Shown here in pieces: positions 10,674 through 19,923 of a DNA stretch of 64,000 nucleotides. This stretch comes from Pseudomonas sp. LS.1a (GTDB taxonomy: Bacteria > Pseudomonadota > Gammaproteobacteria > Pseudomonadales > Pseudomonadaceae), in contig NZ_CP092827.1 of the NCBI RefSeq assembly GCF_022533585.1, positions 5,674,001-5,738,000 of the forward strand, read 5' to 3'. The notes beneath the pieces were generated by a model that did not search any database, was not told the origin of the DNA, and saw nothing but the letters and a program-made list of their open reading frames with translations. The translations under genes were made by a program, and so were the position numbers. Positions within the stretch are counted from its first letter, which is position 1. Every line of letters starts with the position of its first letter.

Positions 10674-10697
10674 AACCCCGGGCCTGTCCCGGGGTTT
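10674..10697 (+). terminator. Rho-independent terminator
   Basis: aaccccggg-cctgt-cccggggtt, with an A run before and TTTTGC after the stem, 20 nt after the Tim44-like gene. The T run is short but the stem is very GC-rich. Confidence 0.85.
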
Positions 10698-10766
10698 TGC
10701 TTTTGCCGGAGTGGCCTACTAGGGTATAACGCGCAGCGTTGTCATCTAGGTCAGAGGAAGCGAACC

Positions 10767-11174
10767 GTGGAAGAAGTGATCGAACAACTCCGTGAAGCCA
10801 ACGAGCCAGTGCCGGTGCCCCTTGAGCTTCCCGACGAGGACCTGCTGGTCGAGATCGAAGAAGAGCTGTTCATCAACATTCCGTTCGTGTTCAAAGAGTT
10901 CCTGCTGACCGTCAGTGACGTGGTGTATGGCTCTCTGGAACCAGTGACAGTTACCGACCCACAGTCGCATACCTACCTGCCCGACGTCGCCGCCAATGCC
11001 TGGGATGCCGGCGTACCCCGTGACCTGATTCCGCTGTGCCAGGACGGCGACAACTACTACTGCGTCGAAGAGGACGGCACCGTGGTGCTGTGGGATGCCG
11101 AAGAGGAAATCGTCGGCGAAGACAGCTGGGAATCGGTGTGGCACTGGGCGCGGGATGTCTGGCTGGAGAGCTGA
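10767..11174 (+). CDS. SMI1/KNR4-family protein
   Basis: 135 residues from GTG at 10767 with an AGAGGAAG ribosome-binding site. The pattern ELPDEDLLVEIEEELFINIPFVFKEFLL, then a G..P motif, CQDGDNYYCVEEDGTVVLWDAEEE, is the SUKH fold signature. Many SUKH proteins are immunity proteins against polymorphic toxins; others are housekeeping. No toxin gene is adjacent, so this is either a stand-alone housekeeping member or an orphan immunity gene. Very acidic protein. Bounded by a terminator upstream and a long REP pair downstream. Confidence 0.8.
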   Translation: MEEVIEQLREANEPVPVPLELPDEDLLVEIEEELFINIPFVFKEFLLTVSDVVYGSLEPVTVTDPQSHTYLPDVAANAWDAGVPRDLIPLCQDGDNYYCVEEDGTVVLWDAEEEIVGEDSWESVWHWARDVWLES

Positions 11175-11200
11175 TTCCAACCTCTGATTTGATGCTGACT

Positions 11201-11304
11201 GTGCCGGCCTCCTCGCGGGTAAACCCGCTCCCACAGGGACTGCACAATGTTCAACACCTGTGCAGTCCCTGTGGGAGCGGGTTTACCCGCGAAGAGGCCG
11301 GCAC
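11201..11304. repeat. REP pair forming a 45-bp inverted repeat
   Basis: Arms 11201-11245 and 11260-11304 are complementary over 45 bp with one mismatch, separated by 14 nt. The unit contains the gccggcctc...cgcgggtaaacccgctcccaca core. Extension of pairing past the REP core (agggactgcac/gtgcagtccct) makes it a particularly strong hairpin between two converging genes. Confidence 0.92.
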
Positions 11305-11435
11305 AGGAATAGGAAAATCTATGGCCCAGTGCCATCAATGTAGTTAAAATCGCCAGGCTTTCTGCGCCTGGCGACATCGCTACCGCTCCATCCCCTCGGA
11401 CGACGGTGAAATCTTGCGCAGGAAGCATGCCCCCT

Positions 11436-13196
11436 TCAGTGCGTATTCTCGCGGCTGTTCTCCAGCGTCTCCAGCAAGGCAATCTGCATGCGCGTATGCA
11501 CGCGGATAAACCAGCGCCACAGCAAGGCCACCACCACCGCAGCCACCACGGCAATCACCAGCAGCAACTCGCTGGTCGGCAGAATGCTTGCCGACAGCGC
11601 CGACAGCAGCAGGAAAATCACCAGTAGCGACAACAGCGGGATCACCTCGGCAATCACTCGGCGCACACGCTGGGTATGCCGCCCGGCCATTTCGGGCTTG
11701 ACGCCCATCTCTGCCAACAGCATCGACAGCGCCTTGAGCTTGCGATAGGCAGCAATCAGGAACGGCAGCGACAGCAACAACGCCGCCCCCCAGATCAGCG
11801 CTTTCTGCTGGCTGGCATCGCTGACCCACTCACTGAGCCAGTTGCCGATACGCCCGGCGAAGTAGCCACCACTGAAGAAGATGGCGATCACCAGCGCCAG
11901 GTTCACCCCCACCTGCAACAGGATGCGCCGGATCATCGCCGCCAGCATGGCGCTCTCGCCCTGCGGCTGGATGCTGCGCAACCATTCGCCATACAACGAC
12001 AGCACCCGCGCCAGACGGCTGGGCACTACCTTGCCCAGCTTCAGCGACAGCGGGTCGGCGGCGCGGATCAGGTAGGGTGTCAGCAGCGTGGTGATTGCCG
12101 ATACCGCCACAGCCACCGGGTAGAGGAAGTCGCTGGTCACCTGCAGGGTCATGCCCAGCGCGGCGATGATGAAGGAAAACTCGCCAATCTGCGAAAGCCC
12201 CATGCCCACCCGCAGCGATGTGCGCCCGTCATTGCCGGCAATGAACGCGCCCATGCCGCATGACAGCATCTTGCCCAACACCACTGCCAAGGTAATGACC
12301 ACGATCGGCCAGGCGTAGTCGATCAGCACCTGGGGGTCGATCATCAGGCCGATGGCGACGAAGAAGATGGCGCTGAACAGGTCGCGTACCGGTTCGATCA
12401 GGCTCTCGATCTTCAGCAGCTGGCGCGATTCGGCCATGATCGCGCCAATCAGGAAGGCACCCAGCACCATGCTGTATTCCAGCTTCACTACCAGCAGGCA
12501 GAAGCCGAAGCACAGGCCCAGTACGGTAATCAGCAACATCTCGTTGCTTTCGAATTTGGCCACGTAGGCCAGCAGCCGCGGCACCAGCAGGATGCCGATG
12601 ACCAGCGCGACGATCATGAACAGCGACAGCTTGCCAACAGTGGAGAACACCTCGCCCGAGCTGACCGTGCCACTGACGGCGATGCCCGACAGCAGAGCGA
12701 TGATGCCGATGCCGAGGATGTCCTCGACGATCAGCACGCCGAAGATAAGCTGGGCGAAACGCTCGTTCTTCATCTTCAGGTCGTTGAGCGCCTTGACGAT
12801 GATGGTGGTCGAGGAAATTGCCAGGATGGCACCGAGGAACAGCGAATCCATGGTGTTCCAGCCGAACCAGCGGCCGATCTCGAAGCCGATCCAGATCATC
12901 AGCACGATTTCCAGGAACGCCGCGATGAACGCCGTGGCGCCTACCTTGAACAGCTTGCGCAGGCTGAACTCGAGCCCCAGGCAGAACATCAGGAAGATCA
13001 CCCCCAGTTCGGCGAGGGTCTTGATGGTGTCTTCGTCGTGGATCAGGCCGAACGGTGGGGTGTGCGGGCCGATGATGAAGCCGGCGACGATGTAGCCCAG
13101 CACCACGGGTTGCTTGAGGCGGTGAAAGAGTACGGTGACCACGCCGGCAACCAGCATGATGACAGCCAGGTCCTGGATGAAGCTGATGGCATGCAT
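11436..13196 (-). CDS. Monovalent cation:proton antiporter-2 (Kef-type)
   Basis: 586 residues from ATG at 13196 (MHAISFIQDLAVIMLVAG), with GGAG nine bases upstream. The first about 390 residues form the CPA2 antiporter domain with a dozen hydrophobic helices; the middle carries the family region SLFLGAILAISSTTIIVKAL. Two further hydrophobic helices follow (INLALVIAIFFSGG type and LLLSLPFLIAAYRKL), then a final pair. There is no TrkA-N nucleotide-binding domain, so it is shorter than glutathione-gated KefB/KefC and resembles YbaL-like or sodium/proton exchangers. Inner membrane. A 72-codon in-frame upstream extension was rejected for lack of a signal or ribosome-binding site. Confidence 0.88.
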   Translation of the reverse strand: MHAISFIQDLAVIMLVAGVVTVLFHRLKQPVVLGYIVAGFIIGPHTPPFGLIHDEDTIKTLAELGVIFLMFCLGLEFSLRKLFKVGATAFIAAFLEIVLMIWIGFEIGRWFGWNTMDSLFLGAILAISSTTIIVKALNDLKMKNERFAQLIFGVLIVEDILGIGIIALLSGIAVSGTVSSGEVFSTVGKLSLFMIVALVIGILLVPRLLAYVAKFESNEMLLITVLGLCFGFCLLVVKLEYSMVLGAFLIGAIMAESRQLLKIESLIEPVRDLFSAIFFVAIGLMIDPQVLIDYAWPIVVITLAVVLGKMLSCGMGAFIAGNDGRTSLRVGMGLSQIGEFSFIIAALGMTLQVTSDFLYPVAVAVSAITTLLTPYLIRAADPLSLKLGKVVPSRLARVLSLYGEWLRSIQPQGESAMLAAMIRRILLQVGVNLALVIAIFFSGGYFAGRIGNWLSEWVSDASQQKALIWGAALLLSLPFLIAAYRKLKALSMLLAEMGVKPEMAGRHTQRVRRVIAEVIPLLSLLVIFLLLSALSASILPTSELLLVIAVVAAVVVALLWRWFIRVHTRMQIALLETLENSRENTH

Positions 13197-13480
13197 GGCG
13201 TGATACTCCTTTTTCTCGTCCGTTGCTGGATGCCTGGGCAGACCGCTCCTCTGCCAAGGCAACCCTGAGCGAGCAGCAAGTACATACTGTTTTGAATGCA
13301 GGAAAGGCCCATGTTGCATGGGCGTAGTCAGGTTAACATCGCACCCCGCCGCAAAAAGGCGGTGCAATATGCAGAAACAGATCGGCTGGAAAAGCGCCGC
13401 TGATGGCATGATCGGCGTGACGATGGAGCGTCAGCCAACGTCCCGTATCAGGAAGGCAAATTCAAAAGAGGGGAACAGAA

Positions 13481-14026
13481 GTGTCTGCAGATAATACCCC
13501 CCATTCGCCCGATTCAGCGCAACCTCACCGTGAGCACACTATGGAACCTGGAAACGCCCAGCTGAGCATGACCGTCCTGATGACCCCGGACATGGCCAAC
13601 TTTTCTGGCAACGTACATGGCGGCACCCTGCTCAAGTACCTCGACGAAGTGGCCTATGCGTGCGCCAGCCGCTATGCCGGCAGTTATGTGGTCACCTTGT
13701 CGGTCGACCAGGTGATCTTCCGCGAGCCGGTGCACGTGGGCGAACTGGTGACCTTCCTGGCGTCGGTCAACTACACCGGCAACACCTCGATGGAGGTAGG
13801 CATCAAGGTGGTGACCGAGAACATCCGCGAGCGCTCGGTACGCCATTCCAACAGCTGCTTCTTCACCATGGTCGCGGTCGACGACAACCGTCGCCCGGTG
13901 CCGGTGCCGCCACGCCAGCCGCAAAGCAGCGAAGAAAAGCGCCGCTTCCTGCAGGGCCAGCAGCGCCGACAGATCCGCCAGGAACTGGAAAAGCGCTACC
14001 AGGACCTGAAAACCGACGCCATTTAA
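13481..14026 (+). CDS. Acyl-CoA thioesterase (hotdog fold, YciA/BACH type)
   Basis: 181 residues from GTG at 13481, which has a strong GAGGGGA ribosome-binding site; an ATG at 13541 would give 161 residues and also fits the family. The hotdog domain has the signature [24 protein letters not shown] (active-site helix) and [21 protein letters not shown]. It hydrolyses acyl-CoA thioesters in the cytoplasm. The C-terminal tail is long, charged and rich in Gln/Arg. Its stop codon overlaps that of the convergent pdxY by 4 nt. Confidence 0.88.
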   Translation: MSADNTPHSPDSAQPHREHTMEPGNAQLSMTVLMTPDMANFSGNVHGGTLLKYLDEVAYACASRYAGSYVVTLSVDQVIFREPVHVGELVTFLASVNYTGNTSMEVGIKVVTENIRERSVRHSNSCFFTMVAVDDNRRPVPVPPRQPQSSEEKRRFLQGQQRRQIRQELEKRYQDLKTDAI

Positions 14027-14895
14027 AGCGCCAGCAGCTGTGCCTCGAAGCGCACCCGTGGGTGCGCGATGCGGTCCTGGGCCCGCACCAGTTGCAGCTC
14101 GTAGCTGGCGCAGGCCTGGGTTTCCAGCAGCACTTCGTGCACGGCTGCAGCGGTGAACTCGAACGCCTGCACCCAGCTGTCGCCGAGCAGCACGCGGGCC
14201 AGGAACAGGCCTGAGGTCAGGTCACCCACCCCCACCGGCTGCCGTGGGAACGCCAGCAGCGGGCGACGCAGGTGCCAGCTGTGCTCGGCAGTCACCAGCA
14301 GCATCTCGAACTGGTCCTCGGCACGCCCGGGGTAAGCCAGGTGCTTGACCAGCACCACCTGCGGCCCGCGCTGCAGCAGGCTACGGGCCATGTTCACACA
14401 GTCCTCCAGCGACTGCGCCCGGCGCCCACAGAAGCTGTCCAGCTCCAGCTGGTTGGGGCACAGGATGTCAGCCGTGGCGGCCGCCTCGTCGAGCAGGAAC
14501 TCGCTGACTTCCGCTGGCACGATGCAGCCCTTCTCCGGGTGCCCCATGACCGGGTCGCACAGGTACAAGGCCTTTGGGTTTACTGCCTTGATCCGCTCGA
14601 CGCCGGCCAGAATCGCCCGCCCTTGTTCGGCACTGCCCAGGTAGCCGGACAGCACCGCGTCGCAGTGGCCCAGCTCGCCGATGTTGGAAATGCCTTCCAC
14701 CAACGCAGGAATTTGCGCCGGGGCAAGCACTTCACCCGCCCACTGGCCATACTGTGTGTGATTGGAGAACTGCACGGTATTGAGCGGCCACACATTGACC
14801 CCGATACGCTGCATGGGAAACACCGCGGCGCTGTTGCCGGCGTGGCCGAACACCACATGGGACTGGATGGCGAGCAGGTGCGGGGTACGTTTCAT
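14023..14895 (-). CDS. pdxY: Pyridoxal kinase
   Basis: 290 residues from ATG at 14895. The ribokinase-like fold shows [19 protein letters not shown] at the start, the substrate region [12 protein letters not shown], the metal/ATP region [24 protein letters not shown], and the [12 protein letters not shown] anion-hole motif with the catalytic Asp. It phosphorylates pyridoxal in B6 salvage. Length matches PdxY (about 287). An open frame continues upstream to 15390 but is antisense to the DUF3301 gene and was rejected. Convergent with the thioesterase gene. Confidence 0.93.
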   Translation of the reverse strand: MKRTPHLLAIQSHVVFGHAGNSAAVFPMQRIGVNVWPLNTVQFSNHTQYGQWAGEVLAPAQIPALVEGISNIGELGHCDAVLSGYLGSAEQGRAILAGVERIKAVNPKALYLCDPVMGHPEKGCIVPAEVSEFLLDEAAATADILCPNQLELDSFCGRRAQSLEDCVNMARSLLQRGPQVVLVKHLAYPGRAEDQFEMLLVTAEHSWHLRRPLLAFPRQPVGVGDLTSGLFLARVLLGDSWVQAFEFTAAAVHEVLLETQACASYELQLVRAQDRIAHPRVRFEAQLLAL

Positions 14896-15015
14896 GCGGG
14901 AGGTTTCCAAAGCTGTTTCAGGGATTGTGCGCAGCGCAGTATGAACTCGATTGCCACCTGTACGACAGGCCAGGGACGCAGTTAAGCTGGATCGACCTGT
15001 TTGGAGCATATGCAA

Positions 15016-15408
15016 ATGTTGACCCTGGAAAACCTCTTCGTCCTGATGCTGGTCGCCACGGCAGGAGCCTGGTTGTGGCACAACCACGGGTTGCGCGAAA
15101 AAGCCCTGGAGCGGGTCAAACAGCATTGCGCCAAGCTCGACCTCGAACTGCTCGACGATGCGGTCGCACTCAAGCGTATCGCCTTTGTCCGTGACGCCAA
15201 CGGCCGCAAGCGCCTGGCGCGCGTCTACGCCTTCGAATTCACCGTCACCGGCGAGCAGCGCCACCCCGGTACCGTGACCCAGTTCGGCGCCCACAGCGTG
15301 CAGATCGAACTGGCGCCCTACCCGTTCGAGATCAAGACCCCGCCCCGCGCCGACAATGTCATCGAGATGCAGCAGTGGCGCCAGGAGCACAACCGCTGGC
15401 GCAACTGA
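15016..15408 (+). CDS. DUF3301 membrane-anchored protein
   Basis: 130 residues from ATG 15016 ([20 protein letters not shown]): one N-terminal membrane helix, then a soluble part with the DUF3301 pattern [19 protein letters not shown]...[19 protein letters not shown]. Function unknown. I chose the ATG at 15016 because GGAG (15003-15006) is spaced correctly from it; ATG 15010 is too close. Its stop codon abuts the stop of the convergent CobW-type gene. Confidence 0.85.
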   Translation: MLTLENLFVLMLVATAGAWLWHNHGLREKALERVKQHCAKLDLELLDDAVALKRIAFVRDANGRKRLARVYAFEFTVTGEQRHPGTVTQFGAHSVQIELAPYPFEIKTPPRADNVIEMQQWRQEHNRWRN

Positions 15409-16380
15409 TCAGCTGACGCGGCATTCGCTCAACCCGGCTTGCAACGCGGGTTGCGATTGCGGCTGATCGAAAATCAGCTCGATGCGAGTATCCCTGCGCC
15501 AGTCGCTGGGCTGCCAGGTGGGCATGTCTCCATTCAGGCCATTGAATGATTGCCAACCCTCCACACTGTGGATAACCCCTTTGGCGCGTCGCCACGGCCA
15601 GGCACGCAGGAACGCCTGCAGCCGCTGTGGATAAAACTGCTGCCCGGGGTGCCAGCGCCAGCCGATGCTCCAACCCCCCTCTCCCTGCTGGGCAAGACAG
15701 ATCGGCTGGCCGGGGTCCGCCCATAGCGCTGCCGGTGGATCTACAGGATTGTCGACAATCCTGTTATCCACAAACGAGCTGTCGACAATGCCCTTGGGTA
15801 TAGTTGGAAGGTCCGAAAAGGGCAGCTTCCCTTGGACGGTCCAGAATATTTTCTTTCCATATAATCTGTTATTTATCAACAACTTATAATCTTCATTCAC
15901 AGCCTCTGATTTGTTGAAAACAATGCTTTCAGAAGCATCGAACGCCTGCTGTTGAGCCTCCGGAAGCTGCTCGTTGCGGACCATCGACTGCGCATCCACG
16001 ACCATCAGCAATGGCTGTATTGTCAGCACTCCAGCCCAAGGAGCCTGTTGTAACTGGGCAAGTAACTGCAAGGGATGACCCAGCCCGGACGGCTCGATAA
16101 ACAACCGGTCAGGCCGGGATTTGCGCAGCAGCCGGCCCAGGCCCACCTGGAACGGCATGCCATTGACGCAGCACAGGCAGCCACCTGCGACCTCGCCGAT
16201 GGCGATGCCGTCTTCGTCACGGCTGAGCAAGGCGGCATCCAGGCCTACCAGGCCGAATTCGTTGATCAATACAGCCCAGCGCTCATTGGCCGGGCGCTGG
16301 GCCAGCAGATGACGGATCAGGGTGGTCTTGCCGGCCCCCAACGGGCCGGCAATCACGTGGGTGGGAATGTTCTGCAGCAT
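15409..16380 (-). CDS. CobW/G3E-family GTPase (putative zinc metallochaperone)
   Basis: 323 residues from ATG at 16380. Walker A GPLGAGKTTLIRHLL, the metal-binding CxCC motif (GGCLCCVNG) and the G3E Glu motif (LIEPSGLGHP) are present, with a CobW_C-like region towards the end. COG0523 GTPases use GTP to hand metal, chiefly zinc, to client proteins. The gene is 39 nt downstream of DUF1826 and ZigA in the same direction, so it is likely part of the same zinc-starvation transcript. It is distinct from ZigA, giving two G3E proteins in one cluster. An extra ten N-terminal codons to 16410 lack support. Confidence 0.85.
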   Translation of the reverse strand: MLQNIPTHVIAGPLGAGKTTLIRHLLAQRPANERWAVLINEFGLVGLDAALLSRDEDGIAIGEVAGGCLCCVNGMPFQVGLGRLLRKSRPDRLFIEPSGLGHPLQLLAQLQQAPWAGVLTIQPLLMVVDAQSMVRNEQLPEAQQQAFDASESIVFNKSEAVNEDYKLLINNRLYGKKIFWTVQGKLPFSDLPTIPKGIVDSSFVDNRIVDNPVDPPAALWADPGQPICLAQQGEGGWSIGWRWHPGQQFYPQRLQAFLRAWPWRRAKGVIHSVEGWQSFNGLNGDMPTWQPSDWRRDTRIELIFDQPQSQPALQAGLSECRVS

Positions 16381-16419
16381 GGGTGGCTTCGGGCAATAGT
16401 GATGCCTCACTATGCGCCG

Positions 16420-17046
16420 TCATGCCAGCCAGTCAAGGCTGAGCAACAGGCGCCCCTGCTGGCCCGCGGGCGAACGGTGCACCAGGCCCGCACCTTCGTT
16501 GCCCTGCCACTTCTCACCTTTGAGCACCGCCACATCACCAGCTTGCAGGTGCTGGATGTTATCCACAGAAGGTAGGGCTGCGTGTAACTCACCACGTTGA
16601 CTCCTGTGCTCTTGCAACCACTCGCTGCCCGGACCGGTATAGGTGGTGAGCAGACGCAGCGGCACGTTATCCACATGAAAGCGCGGGCACATGGGGCCAG
16701 CCAGTACCCGCAGGCGCAAACCGACCCGCCGCGCACCCACCAGGCAGGTATAAGCTGCCACCAGCCAGGTCACATCGGCCACGAATGCCTCGTAGCCGTG
16801 CAAGTCCGCCGCTTCGCGCAACAACTCGGTCAGTACCGGCATGTGCTGCTCGTCCACATCGATGACGCGCTGGTCTGCCAAGGGCTGGCCAAGGCCGACT
16901 ACCAGCGTGGCAAAGTCCTCCAGCTGCGGCGGCAAACGCCGGCGCCATACCGCCAGGTTCACGCCGTCCTGCAGCACTTCGGTCAGCACCTGCGGTGTCT
17001 CGCCGAATACCTGGAAGATATCCACAGGCTTGCGTGCGGGGTTCAT
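16420..17046 (-). CDS. DUF1826 domain protein
   Basis: 208 residues covering the whole DUF1826 domain; note [36 protein letters not shown] with conserved Cys and His that could bind metal, and a late [17 protein letters not shown] stretch that recalls cupin-like oxygenases. DUF1826 genes commonly travel with ZigA-type GTPases in zinc-starvation clusters. Start overlaps the zigA stop by 4 nt, so translation is probably coupled. Biochemical role unknown. Confidence 0.85.
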   Translation of the reverse strand: MNPARKPVDIFQVFGETPQVLTEVLQDGVNLAVWRRRLPPQLEDFATLVVGLGQPLADQRVIDVDEQHMPVLTELLREAADLHGYEAFVADVTWLVAAYTCLVGARRVGLRLRVLAGPMCPRFHVDNVPLRLLTTYTGPGSEWLQEHRSQRGELHAALPSVDNIQHLQAGDVAVLKGEKWQGNEGAGLVHRSPAGQQGRLLLSLDWLA

Positions 17047-18251
17047 GCTGCCGCCTCCTCATGCCATGGGCCGAACGGATCGGGCAGACGCAACCAGCCC
17101 ATGTGCCCCAAGTCCATTTCCTGATCGGTCAACAGGCATGCATCAAGTGCTGTGGATAATTTTTCGAAGTCGATGTTCTGCCCGATGAACACCAGTTCCT
17201 GGCGGCAGTCACCACTCTCGGCAGCCCAGTTTTTCATGATCGCCGCGGTGTTATCCACATCCTGTGGCCACTGCTCGCGCGGCACAAAACGCCACCAGCG
17301 GCCCGCCAGGCCATGGCGCATCATGCCGCCCGCCTGCGACCAGCTTCCGGCCTCCTGGTACTTGCTGGCCAACCAGAAAAAACCTTTCGAACGCAGCAGT
17401 CGGCCATTGCTCCAGGGCGTGTGGATAAAATCGAAGAAGCGCTGTGGATGAAGCGGACGCCGGGCCTGCCAGGTGGTGGCGGCAATGCCGTACTCTTCGG
17501 TCTCCGGCACATGCTCGCCACGTAGCTCCTGCAGCCAGCCCGGTGCCTGGGCAGCCTGGTCGAAGTCGAACAGGCCGGTATCGAGAATGCGCGCCAGCGG
17601 CACCTGGCCCATGACCATGGGCACGATCTGCGCCCGGGCATTGAGTCTGCGCAGAATGGCCATGAGCTCTTCGCGCTCGTGCTGGCTGATCAGGTCGATC
17701 TTGCTCAGCAACAGCACATCGGCGAACTCGACCTGCTCGATCAACAAGTCACTGATCGAGCGCTCGTCCTCCTCACCCAGGGTTTCGCCACGGCTGGCCA
17801 GACTGTCTGCTGCCTGGTAATCACGCAGGAAGTTCAGGCCATCGACCACGGTGACCATGGTGTCCAGCCGCGCCATGTCGGACAGGCTGCGGCCCTGTTC
17901 GTCACGGAAGGTGAAGGTCTCGGCCACCGGCAGCGGCTCCGAGATCCCGGTGGACTCGATCAGCAAATAATCGAAACGCCCTTCTTCGGCCAACCGTGCC
18001 ACTTCCTCGAGCAGGTCTTCCCGCAGCGTGCAGCAGATGCAGCCATTGCTCATCTCCACCAGCTTCTCCTCGGCACGGTTGAGGCTGACGTTGCGCTGCA
18101 CCTCGCTGGCGTCGATGTTGATTTCGCTCATGTCGTTGACGATGACCGCGACCCGCAGGTTGTCGCGGTTACGCAGCACATGGTTGAGCAAAGTGCTTTT
18201 GCCGGCACCAAGGAAGCCGGACAGCACGGTGACAGGGAGACGGTTGGACAT
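17043..18251 (-). CDS. zigA: ZigA-type zinc metallochaperone GTPase
   Basis: 402 residues. N-terminal G3E GTPase domain: Walker [17 protein letters not shown], CxCC metal motif ([13 protein letters not shown]), [13 protein letters not shown] and LLLSKIDL. The C-terminal CobW_C domain follows ([13 protein letters not shown]). ZigA delivers zinc to enzymes when zinc is scarce. First gene of an apparent zigA-DUF1826-CobW operon (4-nt overlap, then 39 nt), divergent from folE2, with a Zur-like palindrome in the shared promoter at 18299-18313. This is a textbook Zur-regulated arrangement; regulation itself is inferred. Confidence 0.93.
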   Translation of the reverse strand: MSNRLPVTVLSGFLGAGKSTLLNHVLRNRDNLRVAVIVNDMSEINIDASEVQRNVSLNRAEEKLVEMSNGCICCTLREDLLEEVARLAEEGRFDYLLIESTGISEPLPVAETFTFRDEQGRSLSDMARLDTMVTVVDGLNFLRDYQAADSLASRGETLGEEDERSISDLLIEQVEFADVLLLSKIDLISQHEREELMAILRRLNARAQIVPMVMGQVPLARILDTGLFDFDQAAQAPGWLQELRGEHVPETEEYGIAATTWQARRPLHPQRFFDFIHTPWSNGRLLRSKGFFWLASKYQEAGSWSQAGGMMRHGLAGRWWRFVPREQWPQDVDNTAAIMKNWAAESGDCRQELVFIGQNIDFEKLSTALDACLLTDQEMDLGHMGWLRLPDPFGPWHEEAAA

Positions 18252-18298
18252 GGCGAAACCTCTTCAGGCGAGCGCATTCGAAACGATGCATTGCACAA

Positions 18299-18313
18299 TG
18301 TTATAAAGTAACA
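18299..18313. promoter_or_regulatory. Putative Zur box
   Basis: TGTTATAAAGTAACA: inverted repeat TGTTA-N5-TAACA between zigA and folE2, resembling the gamma-proteobacterial Zur operator core (GTTATANNATAAC). It lies 47 nt from the zigA start and 62 nt from the folE2 start, so one site could repress both. Confidence 0.75.
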
Positions 18314-18374
18314 ATACAATTTCGCCAAGCCCGTTCTCGACGGACGCGTGCTCCCCTTCTGTTTGGAATGCCAA

Positions 18375-19280
18375 ATGAACCAGCTCAAGCTCCCCGACAT
18401 TGCCGCCCAAACCCAGGAATATGCCTTGCCGTTGAACTGGGTGGGTATGTGCGGGATCGCCCTGCCTGTGCAGTTCGAAGGGCGCACGGCGGCTGCAACC
18501 GTCGATGCCGGTGTAAGCCTGGTAGACGGCAGCTCACGGGGTATCCATATGTCTCGGCTTTACCTTGCCCTGGCTTCCCTGGAGCATCAGCCCCTGACGC
18601 CGCTCGCCATCCGCCAACTGCTGGCTCACTTTCTGAGCAGCCACGAAGGCCTTTCTTCTGCGGCTTATCTGCGCCTGCACTTCGACCATCTGCTGAAAAG
18701 GCCAGCCCTGGTCAGCCCATTGGATGGTTGGAAAAGCTATGCGGTAACAGTCGACGCAAGGATGGAAAACGAAATGTTCCACGTGGAACTATCCGTTTCC
18801 GTGCCTTACTCGTCGACCTGCCCATGCTCGGCTGCACTTGCACGGCAGCTGATTCAGCAGCAGTTCCAGGCGCATTTCGGCGCTGAGCAGGTCGAAAAAT
18901 CTGCAGTGCTGCAGTGGCTTGGCAGCGCCGAAGGCATCGTAGCGACGCCCCATAGCCAACGCAGTAGCGCACAAATCCGGGTAAGGCTGCGCAGCAATCA
19001 GCAGGTACTGCCAATCACCGAGCTGATCGACCGCATAGAAGCCAGCCTGGGGACAGCGGTACAGACCGCGGTAAAGCGCGCAGACGAGCAAGCCTTTGCC
19101 TTGGCCAACGGCCAGAACCTGATGTTCTGCGAAGACGCCGCACGACGCCTGCACAAGGCGCTACGGCAAATAGAGTGGAGCACGGCCTTCAAGCTGCGCG
19201 TGGAACATGCAGAAAGCCTGCATGCCCACGACGCTGTCGCGACCAGCCAGTGGCAATGGGATGTCAGCTGCGCGGCTTGA
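18375..19280 (+). CDS. folE2: GTP cyclohydrolase FolE2 (type IB)
   Basis: 301 residues from ATG 18375. The GCYH-IB family motifs are visible: NWVGMCGIALP, the SRGIHMSRLY motif and SVPYSSTCPCSAALA with the catalytic Cys region. It makes dihydroneopterin triphosphate for folate; unlike FolE it does not need zinc and works with other metals, so bacteria express it when zinc is short. Divergent from zigA across a Zur-like box. The 3' end overlaps the convergent DUF3617 gene by 17 nt. Confidence 0.95.
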   Translation: MNQLKLPDIAAQTQEYALPLNWVGMCGIALPVQFEGRTAAATVDAGVSLVDGSSRGIHMSRLYLALASLEHQPLTPLAIRQLLAHFLSSHEGLSSAAYLRLHFDHLLKRPALVSPLDGWKSYAVTVDARMENEMFHVELSVSVPYSSTCPCSAALARQLIQQQFQAHFGAEQVEKSAVLQWLGSAEGIVATPHSQRSSAQIRVRLRSNQQVLPITELIDRIEASLGTAVQTAVKRADEQAFALANGQNLMFCEDAARRLHKALRQIEWSTAFKLRVEHAESLHAHDAVATSQWQWDVSCAA

Positions 19281-19791
19281 CCGAACCGCAATCATTACCC
19301 AGCCACACGGCACGGGTGTTCATGCTGCCTTGCTGCTGAACACCCGAGGCGTTGAAGGTGCCATTGACCTGTGTGGTGAACTCCCGGTCACTGAGGAAAG
19401 TCGCCTGGCCACTGCCCTGTGCCTTGGGGCAACTGAACTGGAATTTCCACACATTGCCGGTGCGGTCGGTGATCTTCTGGGTACAACCTGACTTCGGGTC
19501 CTGCAGCGGGATATCGTTGGTTGCCACCTGTTCTGGCGTCAGGCACGAGCGCACCCCCTTGCCCCCAACAGTCACCCCCTGTTTGGCCAGCACCCCTTCC
19601 ATCATCGCACGCTGCTCCGGCGGCAGGTTCTTCAACTGGCCGAGCATGAACTCCATGTCGGGTAACGGCTTGCCATCGACCTGCATGTTGCTGGTGGTCA
19701 GCTCCCACAAACCTGGCTGCAGCATCTGGGCATGCACCAGCGGGCTGCTCACACCTAGGGCCAACGCCAACAGTGGCAGACGAATCTTCAT
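19264..19791 (-). CDS. DUF3617 periplasmic protein
   Basis: 175 residues: signal peptide MKIRLPLLALALGVSSPLVHA, then the DUF3617 pattern beginning LQPGLWELTTSNMQVDGKPLP, with two to four Cys (RSCLTPEQ; SGCTQKI; FSCPKAQG; GNDCGS) likely forming disulfides in the periplasm. Function unknown. Convergent with and overlapping folE2 at the 3' end. Confidence 0.85.
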   Translation of the reverse strand: MKIRLPLLALALGVSSPLVHAQMLQPGLWELTTSNMQVDGKPLPDMEFMLGQLKNLPPEQRAMMEGVLAKQGVTVGGKGVRSCLTPEQVATNDIPLQDPKSGCTQKITDRTGNVWKFQFSCPKAQGSGQATFLSDREFTTQVNGTFNASGVQQQGSMNTRAVWLGNDCGSVKPRS

Positions 19792-19923
19792 GGACGAACG
19801 CTCCTGGAAAAAAGCCGGCCAAGCGGGCCGGGCTGAGCCTTAGACGCCAAATCCACCCGCAGGTTGCAAGACGGACCGGGAACGTGTTCTGTTACTCAAG
19901 TGTACTCGGCCAGCAGGATGCAT

